64,000 nucleotides of DNA from Alloyangia pacifica (GCF_003111685.1 NZ_CP022189.1:698001-762000); one strand, 5' to 3'; positions 7,481-16,472 are shown, counted from the first letter of the stretch. Notes: generated from the letters alone by a model not told the origin. Numbers and translations are program-made.

Positions 7481-8455
7481 ATGGCCGACCACGTCAGATG
7501 GGGCATCCTTGGCGCCGCCAATTTCGCGAAGAACTACATGGGTCCCGCGATCCACGCCGCGCGGGGCGGCGCACTGAGTGCCATCGCCACCTCCAAGCCG
7601 GAAAAGGCCGCGCCCTTTGCCGAGTTCGCGCCGGGGCTGAAGGTGCATGAGGGCTACGCGGCGCTTCTGGCCGATCCGGAGATCGATGCGGTGTACATCC
7701 CGCTGCCGAACAGCCTGCATGTAGAGTGGAGCCGCAAGGCCGCCGAGGCCGGCAAGCACGTCCTTTGTGAAAAACCCATCGCGATGAGGGCCGAGGAGAT
7801 CGACGAGCTGATCGCCGTGCGGCAGGCGACGGGAAAGTTGGTGGCCGAGGCCTGGATGGTGGCGCACCACCCCCAGTTCGCCAAGGCGCGCGAGCTTCTG
7901 CAGGCGGGCGAGATCGGCGACCTGGTGCGGGTCGACAGCACCCATAGTTTCTACAACGACGACCTCGGCAATATCCGCAACCAGGCAGATGTCGGCGGCG
8001 GCGCGTTGCGCGATGTGGGCGTCTACGCCCTCGGCTCGGTGCGGCTGATCACGGGGCAGGAGCCTGCCGAGATCCTGGCCGCCGAGATCGACTGGCAGAA
8101 CGAGGTCGACGCCAGCGCCCACGTGATGGCGCGGTTCCCGGGGTTCCTCTACACCGGCCGCGTTTCGACCCGTGCCGCGCCCTGGCAGGAGATCGTGCTG
8201 CATGGGACCAAGGCGGTGATGCGCCTGCCAGTGCCGTTCAACGTGCAGGTCTTCGGCGAGGCGCGGCTCGAGTTGCACGGCCCGGGGCTGGAAACCCGGA
8301 CCTGGCGCTGGCCGGCCGAGAATCACTACGTGTTGCAGGTCGAGGCCTTCAACCGGGCAGCCATGGGCGCGGCGGACTACCCGCTGCCGCTCGAGTTCTG
8401 CCGTGGCACCCAGGTCTTTGTCGACCGCGTCTTCGCTGCGGCGCCACAGGGATGA
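7481..8455 (+). CDS. Gfo/Idh/MocA family oxidoreductase
   Basis: A 324-residue NAD(P)-dependent oxidoreductase. The N-terminal Rossmann fold starts WGILGAANFAKNYM (residues 6-20). The family catalytic motif EKP is at 97-99 (HVLCEKPIAM), and the C-terminal alpha/beta domain includes GGGALRDVGVYALG. Members oxidise sugars, inositols or trans-dihydrodiols; the substrate here is not inferable. The start at 7481 follows GGGAAGAG; an upstream in-frame start has no ribosome site. It is monocistronic between the rpoH terminator and phaR. Confidence 0.85.
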   Translation: MADHVRWGILGAANFAKNYMGPAIHAARGGALSAIATSKPEKAAPFAEFAPGLKVHEGYAALLADPEIDAVYIPLPNSLHVEWSRKAAEAGKHVLCEKPIAMRAEEIDELIAVRQATGKLVAEAWMVAHHPQFAKARELLQAGEIGDLVRVDSTHSFYNDDLGNIRNQADVGGGALRDVGVYALGSVRLITGQEPAEILAAEIDWQNEVDASAHVMARFPGFLYTGRVSTRAAPWQEIVLHGTKAVMRLPVPFNVQVFGEARLELHGPGLETRTWRWPAENHYVLQVEAFNRAAMGAADYPLPLEFCRGTQVFVDRVFAAAPQG

Positions 8456-8543
8456 TGCTGCGCAGCATTTGCCGGGCCGCGGCGCAGCGAAATTGCTGTC
8501 CGCGCTCGGCAAGTGTCAGTGAAACTGGTGCTTTTCTTTTTTT

Positions 8544-8555
8544 CTGCACTCGCAT
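8544..8555 (+). promoter_or_regulatory. Possible PhaR operator upstream of phaR
   Basis: CTGC-ACTC-GCAT lies 39 bases before the phaR start and is one base from the CTGC-N3/4-GCAG motif reported for PhaR in Paracoccus and Rhodobacter. A 14-bp palindrome ATGCTGCGCAGCAT at 8455-8468, overlapping the upstream stop codon, may be a second TGC-rich element. Tentative. Confidence 0.3.
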
Positions 8556-8593
8556 AGGCTTTTTCTCAACTCTGCGTCGAGGGAGGGGCCATC

Positions 8594-9151
8594 GTGGCTG
8601 ACAAGGAAAAACCGCTGCTCATCAAACGCTATGCGAGCAGGCGGCTCTACAATACCGAGACCAGCGACTACGTGACGCTCGAGGATATCTCGGGCTTCAT
8701 TCGGGACGGGCGCGACGTGCAGATCATCGATCTGAAGTCGGGGGATGATCTTACACGGCAATATCTGCTGCAGATCGTGGCCGAGCACGAGAGCCGCGGC
8801 GAGAGCGTGCTGCCGATCAACGTGCTGACCGACCTGGTGCGCAGCTACACTACGCAGGCGACCTCGGTCGTACCGCAGTTTCTTGCCGCCAGCTTCGAGA
8901 TGTTCCGCGACAGCCAGAGCAAATGGGCGGACAGCATGAGCCACATGAACCCGATGATGCCGAAAATCCCGGGGCTCGAGGCGATGCAGGCGCAGCAGGA
9001 GGCCTTCCTCAAGGCGATGGCCGGGAACATGGGCAAGAGCTGGTCCGGCCCCGAAAAGGAAGAGCCGCAGGGCGAAAGCGAGGAAGACCTCGCCGCCATA
9101 AAGAAGCAGCTCGCCGAGTTGCAGCAGAAGCTCTCGAAAATGGACAAGTGA
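8594..9151 (+). CDS. phaR: Polyhydroxyalkanoate synthesis repressor PhaR
   Basis: A 185-residue protein. The N-terminal PHB/PHA accumulation regulator DNA-binding domain is clear (about 9-70: IKRYASRRLYNTETSDYVTL, then EDISGFIRDGRDVQIIDLKSGDDLTR in two blocks). A PHB accumulation domain (about 72-112) and a Met/Gln-rich, charged C-terminal coiled coil follow (AAIKKQLAELQQKLSKM). PhaR represses phasin genes and itself, and senses PHB granules by binding them. The GTG start at 8594 is preceded by GGGAGGGG. phaC, phaP and phaZ are not in the window; they usually lie nearby in this family. A hairpin terminator follows. Confidence 0.92.
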   Translation: MADKEKPLLIKRYASRRLYNTETSDYVTLEDISGFIRDGRDVQIIDLKSGDDLTRQYLLQIVAEHESRGESVLPINVLTDLVRSYTTQATSVVPQFLAASFEMFRDSQSKWADSMSHMNPMMPKIPGLEAMQAQQEAFLKAMAGNMGKSWSGPEKEEPQGESEEDLAAIKKQLAELQQKLSKMDK

Positions 9152-9156
9152 TGCGG

Positions 9157-9174
9157 CGGGCCCTTCGGGGCCCG
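9157..9174 (+). terminator. UUCG-tetraloop hairpin terminator after phaR
   Basis: Perfect 7-bp stem CGGGCCC/GGGCCCG closed by a TTCG tetraloop, 5 bases after the phaR stop. The T run that follows is poor. Confidence 0.6.
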
Positions 9175-9276
9175 ATGTGTTTCGGGGGGGCGCCCGAGAG
9201 CACGACTTTCAGCGCCGCCACGGCAATGCGCAGGATTCGGATTTCCTCTGCAGGCGGCTTGCGGCAGAGGAAGGGG

Positions 9277-10218
9277 ATGGACACCGCATCTTCTCTCCGC
9301 ATCGACCGCCGCTCGGGCCTGTTGCTGCTCACGCTGGCCGCGCTCTGGGGCAGCACCTTCCTCTTTGCGGAAATCGCGCTGACCGAACTCAGCCCGATGC
9401 AGGTGACGCTGCACCGGGTGGTGATCGCGGCCGTCGCGCTCTGGCTGGTGCTGCGCCTGCGTGGGGTCAAGCTGCCGCGCGCGCCGCGACTCTGGGGGGC
9501 CTACCTGGTCATGGGTGCACTCAACAACGCCTTGCCCTTCACGCTGATCTTTTGGGGCCAGACCCATATCGAGAGCGGGCTGGCGGCGATCCTTAACGCC
9601 TCGACCGGTGTGCTGGGCGCGGTGGTGGCGGGGCTTTTGCTGCGCGACGAGCGGCTGAGCTGGCGCAAGGTGGCCGGGGCGGGCCTGGGCTTGGCCGGGG
9701 TGGCTGTGGTGATCGGCCCGGACCGGCTCACCACGCTCGATCCGCGCAACCTGGGGCAGGGGGCGGTGCTGTTGGCGGCGCTGAGCTACTCGCTGGCCAG
9801 CGTCTGGGGCAAGTTGCGGCTCGCCGGGCAGCCACCGCTGGCCAACGCCTTCGGCATGCTGGCGGGCGCCGCGGTGATCATGCTGCCGCTGGTGCTCTGG
9901 CAGGACGGGCTGCCGACGCTTGATTACGCGCCGCGCGTCTGGGCCGCGCTGCTGGGCCTGTCGCTGCTGGCCACGGCGCTGGCCTTCATCCTCTACTTCG
10001 CGATTCTCTCCCGGGCGGGCGCGGCGAACCTGATGTTGGTCACTCTGCTCATTCCCCCCTTCGCCATTGTCATCGGGCGCGTCGTCCTTGGCGAGCAGCT
10101 TCCGCCCGGCGTCTACCTCGGCCTCGGGATCATCGCCGCCGGGCTGGTGGTGACCGACGGGCGGCTGGTTGGACGTCTTCGGCGCAAGCCGCCCGCCGAC
10201 GAAGCTCAGGTGCCGTAG
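9277..10218 (+). CDS. EamA/DMT family transporter
   Basis: A 313-residue polytopic protein with about ten hydrophobic segments arranged as two EamA repeats (about 12-145 and 160-300). The typical first-helix motif LLLTLAALWGSTFLFAEIAL is present, and ILNASTGVLGAVVAGLLLRDERLSWRK marks the end of repeat one. Relatives export amino acids, metabolites or drugs; the substrate is unknown. The ATG at 9277 follows AGGAAGGGG. Its 3' end overlaps the convergent DegT gene by 13 bases. Confidence 0.82.
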   Translation: MDTASSLRIDRRSGLLLLTLAALWGSTFLFAEIALTELSPMQVTLHRVVIAAVALWLVLRLRGVKLPRAPRLWGAYLVMGALNNALPFTLIFWGQTHIESGLAAILNASTGVLGAVVAGLLLRDERLSWRKVAGAGLGLAGVAVVIGPDRLTTLDPRNLGQGAVLLAALSYSLASVWGKLRLAGQPPLANAFGMLAGAAVIMLPLVLWQDGLPTLDYAPRVWAALLGLSLLATALAFILYFAILSRAGAANLMLVTLLIPPFAIVIGRVVLGEQLPPGVYLGLGIIAAGLVVTDGRLVGRLRRKPPADEAQVP

Positions 10219-11417
10219 GCGCGCAGCGGACCCATCACGCTGTCGGCGGCACCTACCAGCACCTCGGCCACCGCCTCGCAGTCGGCGAGGCTGAGCCGGG
10301 CGGGCAGGCGGGTGTCGCAGGCGCGCTCGAGCATGGCGCGGGTGCGCGGCAGCTCGGGCACCTCCTCGAGGAACTGCCAGTTCCAGAAGGCCCGGGCATT
10401 GTCTGTCGAGAGCCCGAAGAGCTGCACCTTCACGCCGCCCGCCTCGGCGGCGGACAGGAAGGCGCGCATCTCCCCGGCGCTCATCCCGGTGAGGTTGAAC
10501 TGCAGCGAGTCCGGCGCGCGCTCCTCAGGCGCCAGCTTCTCCGGCACCTCGATCCAGGGCGAGCGGTTGAGGAGTGCCGCCACGTGGTCATGGTTGCGCC
10601 GCCCGTCGCGGACACGGCGCGCGACGTGCTCAAGCTGCGGGCGGATCACCGCGGCGGCGAGGTTGGACAGGCGCAGGTTGTAAAGCGGAAGGCGGTTCTG
10701 CCAGCGGTCAAAGGCCTCTTCCAACTCGGGGGAATTGTCTCCCGGCGCCATATGCTTGCGCCAATTGTGTTCGTAGGCGCCCGAGAGGATTACCGCCCGC
10801 GCCACCAATTCGGCATCATCGGTGATCAGGATGCCGCCCTCGCCGGCATTGACCAGCTTGTAGCTCTGGAACGAGAAGCAGCCGACCCGGCCCAGCGTGC
10901 CGATGTTGCGCCCCGCCCAAGTGGTGCCGAGCGAATGCGCCGCATCCTCGATCACCGGCAGGCCGCGCGCGTCGCAAAGCGCCAGGATCGCGTCCATGTC
11001 CGAGGTGTGGCCGCGCATGTGGCTGATGATCACCGCGCTGACGCCCTCGAGCTTGGCCTCGAAATCGGCCATGTCGATGCGGTAGTTTTCGCCGACATCG
11101 CAGAGCACCGGCACGCAGTCTGCGTGCACGATCGAGGAGGGAACGGCGGCAAATGTGAAGCCGGGGATCAGAACCTTGGCGCCGCGCGGCAGGTCCAGCG
11201 CCTTCAGCGACAGGAAGAGCGCCGCCGAGCAACTCGACACCGCCAGCGCGTATTTGCTGCCCAAAAGCGCTGCGAACTCGCGTTCAAGCAGGGCGACGGG
11301 CGCGTTTTCGGGGGCGGTGTAGCGGAACAAATCGCCCGACAGCAGGAGGCGGTCGATCTCGGCGCGGGCGTCTTCGGGAATGGGCTCCGCATCATGCATG
11401 TTCGGAAGGCTGCTCAT
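10206..11417 (-). CDS. DegT/DnrJ/EryC1/StrS family PLP-dependent aminotransferase
   Basis: A 403-residue fold-type I PLP enzyme. The PLP-binding Lys sits in SFQSYKLVNAGEGG (about 181-194). Upstream motifs VIEDAAHSLGTTWAG and FTFAAVPSSIVHADCVPVLCDV are typical of the sugar aminotransferase (SMAT) family. Most relatives aminate keto-sugars for cell-surface polysaccharides or antibiotics, but no other polysaccharide gene lies next to it. It sits downstream of the gamma-glutamyl-amine operon, separated from it by a terminator, so participation in that pathway is possible but unsupported. It overlaps the EamA gene tail to tail. Confidence 0.82.
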   Translation of the reverse strand: MSSLPNMHDAEPIPEDARAEIDRLLLSGDLFRYTAPENAPVALLEREFAALLGSKYALAVSSCSAALFLSLKALDLPRGAKVLIPGFTFAAVPSSIVHADCVPVLCDVGENYRIDMADFEAKLEGVSAVIISHMRGHTSDMDAILALCDARGLPVIEDAAHSLGTTWAGRNIGTLGRVGCFSFQSYKLVNAGEGGILITDDAELVARAVILSGAYEHNWRKHMAPGDNSPELEEAFDRWQNRLPLYNLRLSNLAAAVIRPQLEHVARRVRDGRRNHDHVAALLNRSPWIEVPEKLAPEERAPDSLQFNLTGMSAGEMRAFLSAAEAGGVKVQLFGLSTDNARAFWNWQFLEEVPELPRTRAMLERACDTRLPARLSLADCEAVAEVLVGAADSVMGPLRAYGT

Positions 11418-11477
11418 ATCACTAAACCCAAATTGTTTCTTCTGAAAAACTTAAACACCTGATCTGTGACAGCCAAG

Positions 11478-11505
11478 TGAAAAGGCCTCCCCGGGGGGAG
11501 GCCTT
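11478..11505 (-). terminator. Intrinsic terminator of the gamma-glutamyl-amine operon
   Basis: Near-perfect 11-bp stem AAGGCCTCCCC/GGGGAGGCCTT (11482-11492 and 11495-11505). Read on the minus strand it is followed by TTTT, 25 bases after the stop of the FAD oxidoreductase gene. Confidence 0.8.
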
Positions 11506-11529
11506 GCGGAAACTTGCCCGGCGGCGGTC

Positions 11530-12831
11530 TCAAATCCCGATGCGGTCGCGCAGAGCGTACCAGCTCATCGCCAGCGCCAGAAGCGGCGTGCGCAGCGCCG
11601 CGCCGCCGGGGAAGCTGGGCACCGGCAGGGACGCCATGGCGTCGAACCCTGCCGACTGCCCGCGCACCGCCTCGGCCAGCAGTCGCCCTGCGTGCACCGC
11701 GGTGCCCACCCCGTGGCCGGAATAGCCCGAGGCGGTGAGCACGTTGGGCCCGAGCCGCGCCAGCATCGGCAGCCGCTTCATGGTGATCGCCAGCGTGCCG
11801 CCCCAGGCGTAGTCGAGGCGCGTGTCCTCGAGCTGCGGGAAAATCTCCAGCATCGGCTTGCGCACCAGCGCCTTGATGTCGGCAGGGAAGCGGTAGCCAT
11901 AGCTTTCGCCGCCGCCGAACAGCAGCCGCCCGTCATGGCTGAGCCGGAAGTAGTTCACCACGAATTTGGAATCCGCCACTGCGACGTCGCGGGTGAGCAC
12001 GTCGCGGGTGCGTTCTCCGAGCGGCTCGGTGGCGACAATAAAGTTGTTGATCGGCATGACCTTCGCGGCGACCTTCGGCTCGAGCCCGCCAAGATAGCCG
12101 TTGCAGGCAAAGATCACCTGACCCGCACGCAGCGTGCCGCCGCTGGTGTGGATCAGCACCTCGCGTCCCTGCTCGACGCTCTCGACATGGCTGGTCTCGT
12201 AGATCCGTGCCCCGGCTCCGGCGGCGGCCCTGGCCAGCCCCAGCGCAAAGCGCAGCGGGTGCAGATGCGCTGCGCCCATGTCGAGCACCCCGCCGCGATA
12301 GTCGGGCGACGGGCAGAGCGCGTGGAAGGCCTCGCGGTCCAGCGCCTCGATCTGGTAGCCGTATTTCTCGCCCATGTGCGCGGCATAGTGGTGCAGGTGC
12401 TCGACGTCGCCCTTGCTCGAGCCGCACCAGGCGACGCCGTCACGCAGGTAACAGTCGATCTGATGCTTGGCGATCAGCGAGCGGCAGAGCTCCTTGGCCT
12501 CTTCGCCCAGATCCCAGAGAACCCGCGCGTTGCCCTCGCCGACCATCTTCTCGAGGCTCAGCTGATCCTGCCTCTGCCCCGAGCCGAGCTGCCCGCCGTT
12601 GCGCCCCGAGGCGCCGAAGCCCACACGATGCGCCTCGAGCAGCGCCACGTCGAGCCCGGCCTCGGCAAGGTGCAGCGCGGCCGACAGCCCGGTATAGCCG
12701 CCGCCAATGACGCAGACATCGGCCCGCGCCTCACCCTCGAGCTTGGGAAAGGGCGGCAACATCTCCGCGGTGGCCGCGTACCAGCTCTGCGGATACTCGC
12801 CGCGCCGGTCGTTGGAGAACAGCAGGTCCAT
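11530..12831 (-). CDS. FAD-dependent oxidoreductase, PuuB-like (gamma-glutamylputrescine oxidase type)
   Basis: A 433-residue DAO-family flavoprotein. The N-terminal dinucleotide-binding motif is DVCVIGGGYTGLSAALHLAE, with ALLEAHRVGFGASGRNGGQ directly after (about 38-80). The C-terminal block GYSGHGVGTAVHAGRLLAEAV completes the fold. The closest named relative by pattern is gamma-glutamylputrescine oxidoreductase PuuB, which oxidises gamma-glutamylated amines to aldehydes. Last gene of the operon with two PuuA-like synthetases and an amidotransferase, which supports that role. The ATG at 12831 follows GGGAGA; a dispersed repeat and hairpin lie just upstream. Confidence 0.8.
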   Translation of the reverse strand: MDLLFSNDRRGEYPQSWYAATAEMLPPFPKLEGEARADVCVIGGGYTGLSAALHLAEAGLDVALLEAHRVGFGASGRNGGQLGSGQRQDQLSLEKMVGEGNARVLWDLGEEAKELCRSLIAKHQIDCYLRDGVAWCGSSKGDVEHLHHYAAHMGEKYGYQIEALDREAFHALCPSPDYRGGVLDMGAAHLHPLRFALGLARAAAGAGARIYETSHVESVEQGREVLIHTSGGTLRAGQVIFACNGYLGGLEPKVAAKVMPINNFIVATEPLGERTRDVLTRDVAVADSKFVVNYFRLSHDGRLLFGGGESYGYRFPADIKALVRKPMLEIFPQLEDTRLDYAWGGTLAITMKRLPMLARLGPNVLTASGYSGHGVGTAVHAGRLLAEAVRGQSAGFDAMASLPVPSFPGGAALRTPLLALAMSWYALRDRIGI

Positions 12832-12847
12832 AAGGCGTCTCCCGTGG

Positions 12848-12890
12848 TTTCTTCTAGGCGAAAATATCCCGGGGGTGGGGGGCACCCCCG
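12848..12890 (-). repeat. Dispersed intergenic repeat, copy A, with adjoining hairpin
   Basis: On the minus strand an 8-bp hairpin (12870-12877 with 12883-12890, G-rich loop) runs straight into CGGGATATTTTCGCC followed by TAGAAGAAA (core 12848-12871). The core closely resembles copies at 20524 and 30152. It lies between two genes of one operon and may stabilise or attenuate the transcript. Confidence 0.6.
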
Positions 12891-12916
12891 CCGACGCCTC
12901 GGGCGATGGCGCGCGC

Positions 12917-14281
12917 TCAGACGTTGAGCAGCAGGTGCTCGCGCTCCCAGGGGGAGATCACCGCAAGGAACTCCTCGTACTCGGTGCGCTTCACGATCGA
13001 ATAGACGCGCGCGAACTCCGGTCCCAGCACCTCGTGCAGCTTGGTCGCCTCGTCGAAGATGTCGAGCGCCTGGCCCAGCACGCGCGGAATGTCACCCTCG
13101 CCTTCGTAGGCGTCGCCGCGGAATTGCTTCGAGGGCCGCAGTTCCTCCATCAGGCCGAGGTAGCCGCAGGCCAGCGAGGCGGCGATGCCGAGGTAGGGGT
13201 TGCAGTCCATCCCGGCGAGGCGGTTCTCGACGCGGCGCGCGGAGGGGCCGGAAATCGGGATGCGGATACCGGTGGTGCGGTTGTCCCGGCCCCATTCGAG
13301 GTTGATCGGCGCTGCGCTGTCACGCACGTAGCGGCGATAGCTGTTGACGTAGGGCGCAAGCACCGCGATGGCCGCGGGCAGGTAGGTCTGCAGCCCTCCG
13401 ATGAAGTGGAAGAAAGCGTCGGTCTCGCCTCCGGCGGGGCCGGAGAAGATGTTGCGGCCGGTCTCGATGTCCATCACCGAGTGGTGGATGTGCATTGCCG
13501 AGCCGGGCTCGTCGGCGATCGGCTTGGCCATGAAGGTGGCGAAGCAGTCGTGGCGCAGCGCCGCCTCGCGGATCAGGCGCTTGAAATAGAAGATTTCGTC
13601 GGCCAGCTTGACCGGGTCGCCGTGCTGCAGGTTAATCTCGAGCTGACCGGCGCCGCCCTCCTGGGTGATGCCGTCGATCTCGAAGCCCTGCGCCTCGGCG
13701 AAGTCGTAGATGTCGTCGATCACCGGGCCGAACTCGTCGACCGCGGTCATCGAATAGGCCTGGCGGGCAGCGGCGGGGCGACCCGACCGGCCCATCATGG
13801 GCTTGATGTCCTTGGCCGGATCAACGTTGCGCGCCACCAGGAAGAATTCCATCTCGGGCGCCACCACGGGCTCCCAGCCCTGCTTGCGGTAAAGCTCGAC
13901 CACGCGCTTGAGCACGTTGCGCGGCGCGGCAGGGACCGGCTCGCCCTTGCGGTCGAATGCGTCGTGGATCACCTGCAGCGTCCAGTCGGCGGTCCAGGGC
14001 GCGGCGGTGGCGGTGCTCATGTCCGGGCGCAGGATCATGTCACGCTCGATGAAGCCGACGGTCTCGTCCGCCGCCTCGCCCCAGTCGCCGGTGATCGTCT
14101 GGTAGAAGATCGACTCGGGCAGGTGGAAATAGTCCTGCCGGGCGAACTTCGAGGCCGGAACCGCCTTGCCGCGGGCAATGCCGGGCAAGTCGGCGATCAC
14201 GCATTCGACCTCGTCGAGCCGCCGCCCTTCGAGATAGGCGGTGGCGGGTTGCGGAAGCTGGCCTGTCCAGTCTTCGGTCAT
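12917..14281 (-). CDS. Glutamine synthetase family protein (PuuA-like gamma-glutamyl-amine synthetase)
   Basis: A 454-residue GS-fold protein with catalytic landmarks EMEFFLVARN (metal-binding Glu), QEGGAGQLEINLQHGDPV, SAMHIHHSV and NRTTGIRIPISGPSARRVENR. Its length and neighbours fit gamma-glutamylputrescine synthetase PuuA, or related gamma-glutamylamide synthetases for ethanolamine or alkylamines, rather than the nitrogen-assimilating GlnA. The start overlaps the stop of the amidotransferase gene (ATGA at 14278-14281). Two such synthetases occur in this operon, so different substrates are likely. Confidence 0.85.
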   Translation of the reverse strand: MTEDWTGQLPQPATAYLEGRRLDEVECVIADLPGIARGKAVPASKFARQDYFHLPESIFYQTITGDWGEAADETVGFIERDMILRPDMSTATAAPWTADWTLQVIHDAFDRKGEPVPAAPRNVLKRVVELYRKQGWEPVVAPEMEFFLVARNVDPAKDIKPMMGRSGRPAAARQAYSMTAVDEFGPVIDDIYDFAEAQGFEIDGITQEGGAGQLEINLQHGDPVKLADEIFYFKRLIREAALRHDCFATFMAKPIADEPGSAMHIHHSVMDIETGRNIFSGPAGGETDAFFHFIGGLQTYLPAAIAVLAPYVNSYRRYVRDSAAPINLEWGRDNRTTGIRIPISGPSARRVENRLAGMDCNPYLGIAASLACGYLGLMEELRPSKQFRGDAYEGEGDIPRVLGQALDIFDEATKLHEVLGPEFARVYSIVKRTEYEEFLAVISPWEREHLLLNV

Positions 14282-14964
14282 GCGAGAGCCTTTTGCTTGA
14301 AGAAATGCGCGAATTGATCGGCCACCGCCCGCTGGTCGAGCGGGGTGCCGAGCGCCTTGCCGGCGGCGTCGAGCCGCTCCTGCGGCACCACGCCGGGGCC
14401 GCGGGTCTCGATCAGGGCGCGGGTGAAATCGTCGCTGAACTCGGGATGGGGCTGCACCGTGTAGGCATGGCCCGGATAGAGCAGGGCGGCGTAATCGCAG
14501 AAGTCGGAGCTGGCCACGACCTCGGCCCCCTGCGGCAGCTCTGTGACCTGATCCTGGTGCCAGGCGTTGATCACCTTTTCCTGCCCGTCCTTGAAGCGAT
14601 AGGTTGTCGGCCCGACGACCCAGCCGCCGGGGTGCTTCTCGACCTTGCCGCCAAGCGCCTGCGCGATGATCTGGTGGCCGAAGCACACGCCAATCAGCGG
14701 CTTTTCGGCGGCGTAGATGTCGCGGATCAGCTGCTCGAGCGGCGGGATCCAGGCGTGATCCTCGTAGGCGCCGTGGCGCGAGCCCGTAATGAGCCAGCCG
14801 TCAGCCGCCTCGGGGCCGTCTGGGAACGCGCCATTCACCACCGACCAGCTTTGAAAGTCGAAGCCGTAGCCGTCGAGCAGCCGGGCAAAGAAGGCGGGGT
14901 ATTCACCGGTCTCACCCGCGAGTTCCGCGGGGACGAGGCCGGTTTGCAGTATGCCGATTTTCAT
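14278..14964 (-). CDS. Class I (type 1) glutamine amidotransferase, likely gamma-glutamyl hydrolase of the operon
   Basis: A 228-residue single GATase1 domain. The nucleophile Cys is in KPLIGVCFGHQIIAQALGG (about 90-108), and the His and Glu of the triad are probably in VQPHPEFSDDF. Unlike GuaA it has no synthetase domain. In this context it would be expected to release glutamate from a gamma-glutamylated product, like PuuD, although PuuD proper belongs to the peptidase C26 subgroup and this is closer to the GMP-synthase-like one. It is translationally coupled to the PuuA-like gene that follows. Confidence 0.82.
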   Translation of the reverse strand: MKIGILQTGLVPAELAGETGEYPAFFARLLDGYGFDFQSWSVVNGAFPDGPEAADGWLITGSRHGAYEDHAWIPPLEQLIRDIYAAEKPLIGVCFGHQIIAQALGGKVEKHPGGWVVGPTTYRFKDGQEKVINAWHQDQVTELPQGAEVVASSDFCDYAALLYPGHAYTVQPHPEFSDDFTRALIETRGPGVVPQERLDAAGKALGTPLDQRAVADQFAHFFKQKALA

Positions 14965-15027
14965 GGATCACACATGTGGTTTCTGGCGCAAAGGTAGACT
15001 TGCCGCGACGACGCGGCAAGGCCGTGC

Positions 15028-16371
15028 TCAGACAGTATCTAGGTAGATTTCGACCTGTTCGAGCGGCGAGAGCTCGGTCATGTAGAGCTGCTCCTGCCGC
15101 TTGGTCAGCAGCAGGTTGCGGATCAGCTCCTGCGGCAGGATGCGGGGCATGATCTCGCTCGTCTCGAACGCGTCCATGGCCGAGACCCAGTCCGTCGGGA
15201 TCATTGGCAGGTCCTGCGCGTAGGCGTTGCCGGTGATCGGCTCGGGTGGCTCGATCTCGTCCTCGATGCCATTGAGCGCCGCGCCGAGGATGGTGGCCAT
15301 CAGCAGGTAGGGGTTCACGTCGCCCCCCGCCACGCGGTGCTCGATCCGCCGCGCCGCCGGGCTGCCCGAGGGCACACGGATGGCCGCGGTGCGGTTCTCG
15401 TAGGCCCAGGAGATGCCGCAGGGGGCGTGGTTCTCGGGGATCAGACGTTCGTAGGAGTTTAGGTGCGGCGCGAAGATCAGGGTGCTGTCGTGCATCGCCT
15501 CGACGCAGCCGCCGATGGCGTGGCGCAGCACGTCGGTGCCCTTCGGACCGCCATCATCGAAGATGTTGTTGCCGTCCTCGTCGAGCACCGAGAAATGCAT
15601 ATGCATCCCCGAACCTGCGTAGTCCTCGTAGGGTTTGGCCATGAACGACGCGGCAAAGCCGTGGCGGCGGGCCAGCCCCTTGAGCAGCATCTTGAAGAGC
15701 CAGGCGTCATCGGCGGCGCGCAGCGCGTCGTCCTGGTGCATCATGTTGATCTCGAACTGCCCCAGACCTGCCTCGGAGATGGCGGTGTCGGCGGGGATGT
15801 CCATGTCCTCGCAGGCATCGTAAAGATCGGTGAAGAAGATGTCGAAAGTGTCGAGCGCGCGGATCGAGAGCACTTCGGCGGCCTTGCGGCGCTTGCCCGA
15901 GCGGGGCGAGACCGGCACCTGCAGCTTCTTGGCGCTGTCGTCGATGAGGAAGAATTCCATCTCGAGCGCGACCACCGGGGTCAGCCCGTGGCGCTTGTAG
16001 CGGTTGACCACCTGCGCCAGCGCGTGGCGGGGGTCGCCCTCGTAGGGCTTGCCGCCCTCGTGGAACATCCAGATCGGCAGCAGGGCGGTGGGCGCCTCGA
16101 GCCAGGGCATGGGCACGAAGCCGCGCTCGGTGGGTTTCAGAACGCCATCGCGGTCGCCGGATTCAAAGACCAGCGGGCTGTCGTCGATGTCCTCGCCCCA
16201 GATGTCGAGATTCAGCGCCGAGAAGGGGAAGCGAGTGCCGTCCTCGACGACCTTGTGAGCGAAGCGGGAAGGAACGCGCTTGCCGCGCGGCTGTCCGTTG
16301 AGGTCGCATGCGGCCACACGGATGGTGCGGACCTGGGGGTTCTTGCGGAGCCAGGTTTTCGGGTCTGTCAT
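15028..16371 (-). CDS. Glutamine synthetase family protein, second paralogue
   Basis: A 447-residue GS-fold protein with VVALEMEFFLID, EAGLGQFEINMMHQDDALRAADD split across adjacent motifs, GSGMHMHFSVLDEDG and NRTAAIRVPSGSPAARRIEHR. It shares the architecture of the neighbouring PuuA-like protein but differs considerably in sequence, so it is an old paralogue rather than a recent copy. It begins right after the permease genes and is likely cotranscribed with the importer. A gamma-glutamylation role is inferred from context; GlnA-type nitrogen assimilation is unlikely. Confidence 0.83.
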   Translation of the reverse strand: MTDPKTWLRKNPQVRTIRVAACDLNGQPRGKRVPSRFAHKVVEDGTRFPFSALNLDIWGEDIDDSPLVFESGDRDGVLKPTERGFVPMPWLEAPTALLPIWMFHEGGKPYEGDPRHALAQVVNRYKRHGLTPVVALEMEFFLIDDSAKKLQVPVSPRSGKRRKAAEVLSIRALDTFDIFFTDLYDACEDMDIPADTAISEAGLGQFEINMMHQDDALRAADDAWLFKMLLKGLARRHGFAASFMAKPYEDYAGSGMHMHFSVLDEDGNNIFDDGGPKGTDVLRHAIGGCVEAMHDSTLIFAPHLNSYERLIPENHAPCGISWAYENRTAAIRVPSGSPAARRIEHRVAGGDVNPYLLMATILGAALNGIEDEIEPPEPITGNAYAQDLPMIPTDWVSAMDAFETSEIMPRILPQELIRNLLLTKRQEQLYMTELSPLEQVEIYLDTV

Positions 16372-16449
16372 TTTCTGTCCAAGAATTTGATCAAATTCAG
16401 CGTAGCGACTCGGATGCTGACTGGCAAGCGGGGGGTGGGGGGAAGAAAG

Positions 16450-16472
16450 CGAGTATTTTTGGAAAGATGAAA
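16450..16472 (+). repeat. Dispersed intergenic repeat, diverged copy B
   Basis: CGAGTATTTTTGGAAAGATG followed by AAA, preceded by a G-rich stretch. It has the spacing of the CGGGATATTTTCGCC..GAAGAAA repeat but several substitutions. It lies between the second synthetase and the permease genes. Confidence 0.4.

Noticed and set aside
12707..14317. A 536-codon plus-strand frame opposite the PuuA-like gene
   Set aside because: The minus-strand glutamine synthetase motifs are complete; the plus-strand translation is low-complexity and unlike any family.
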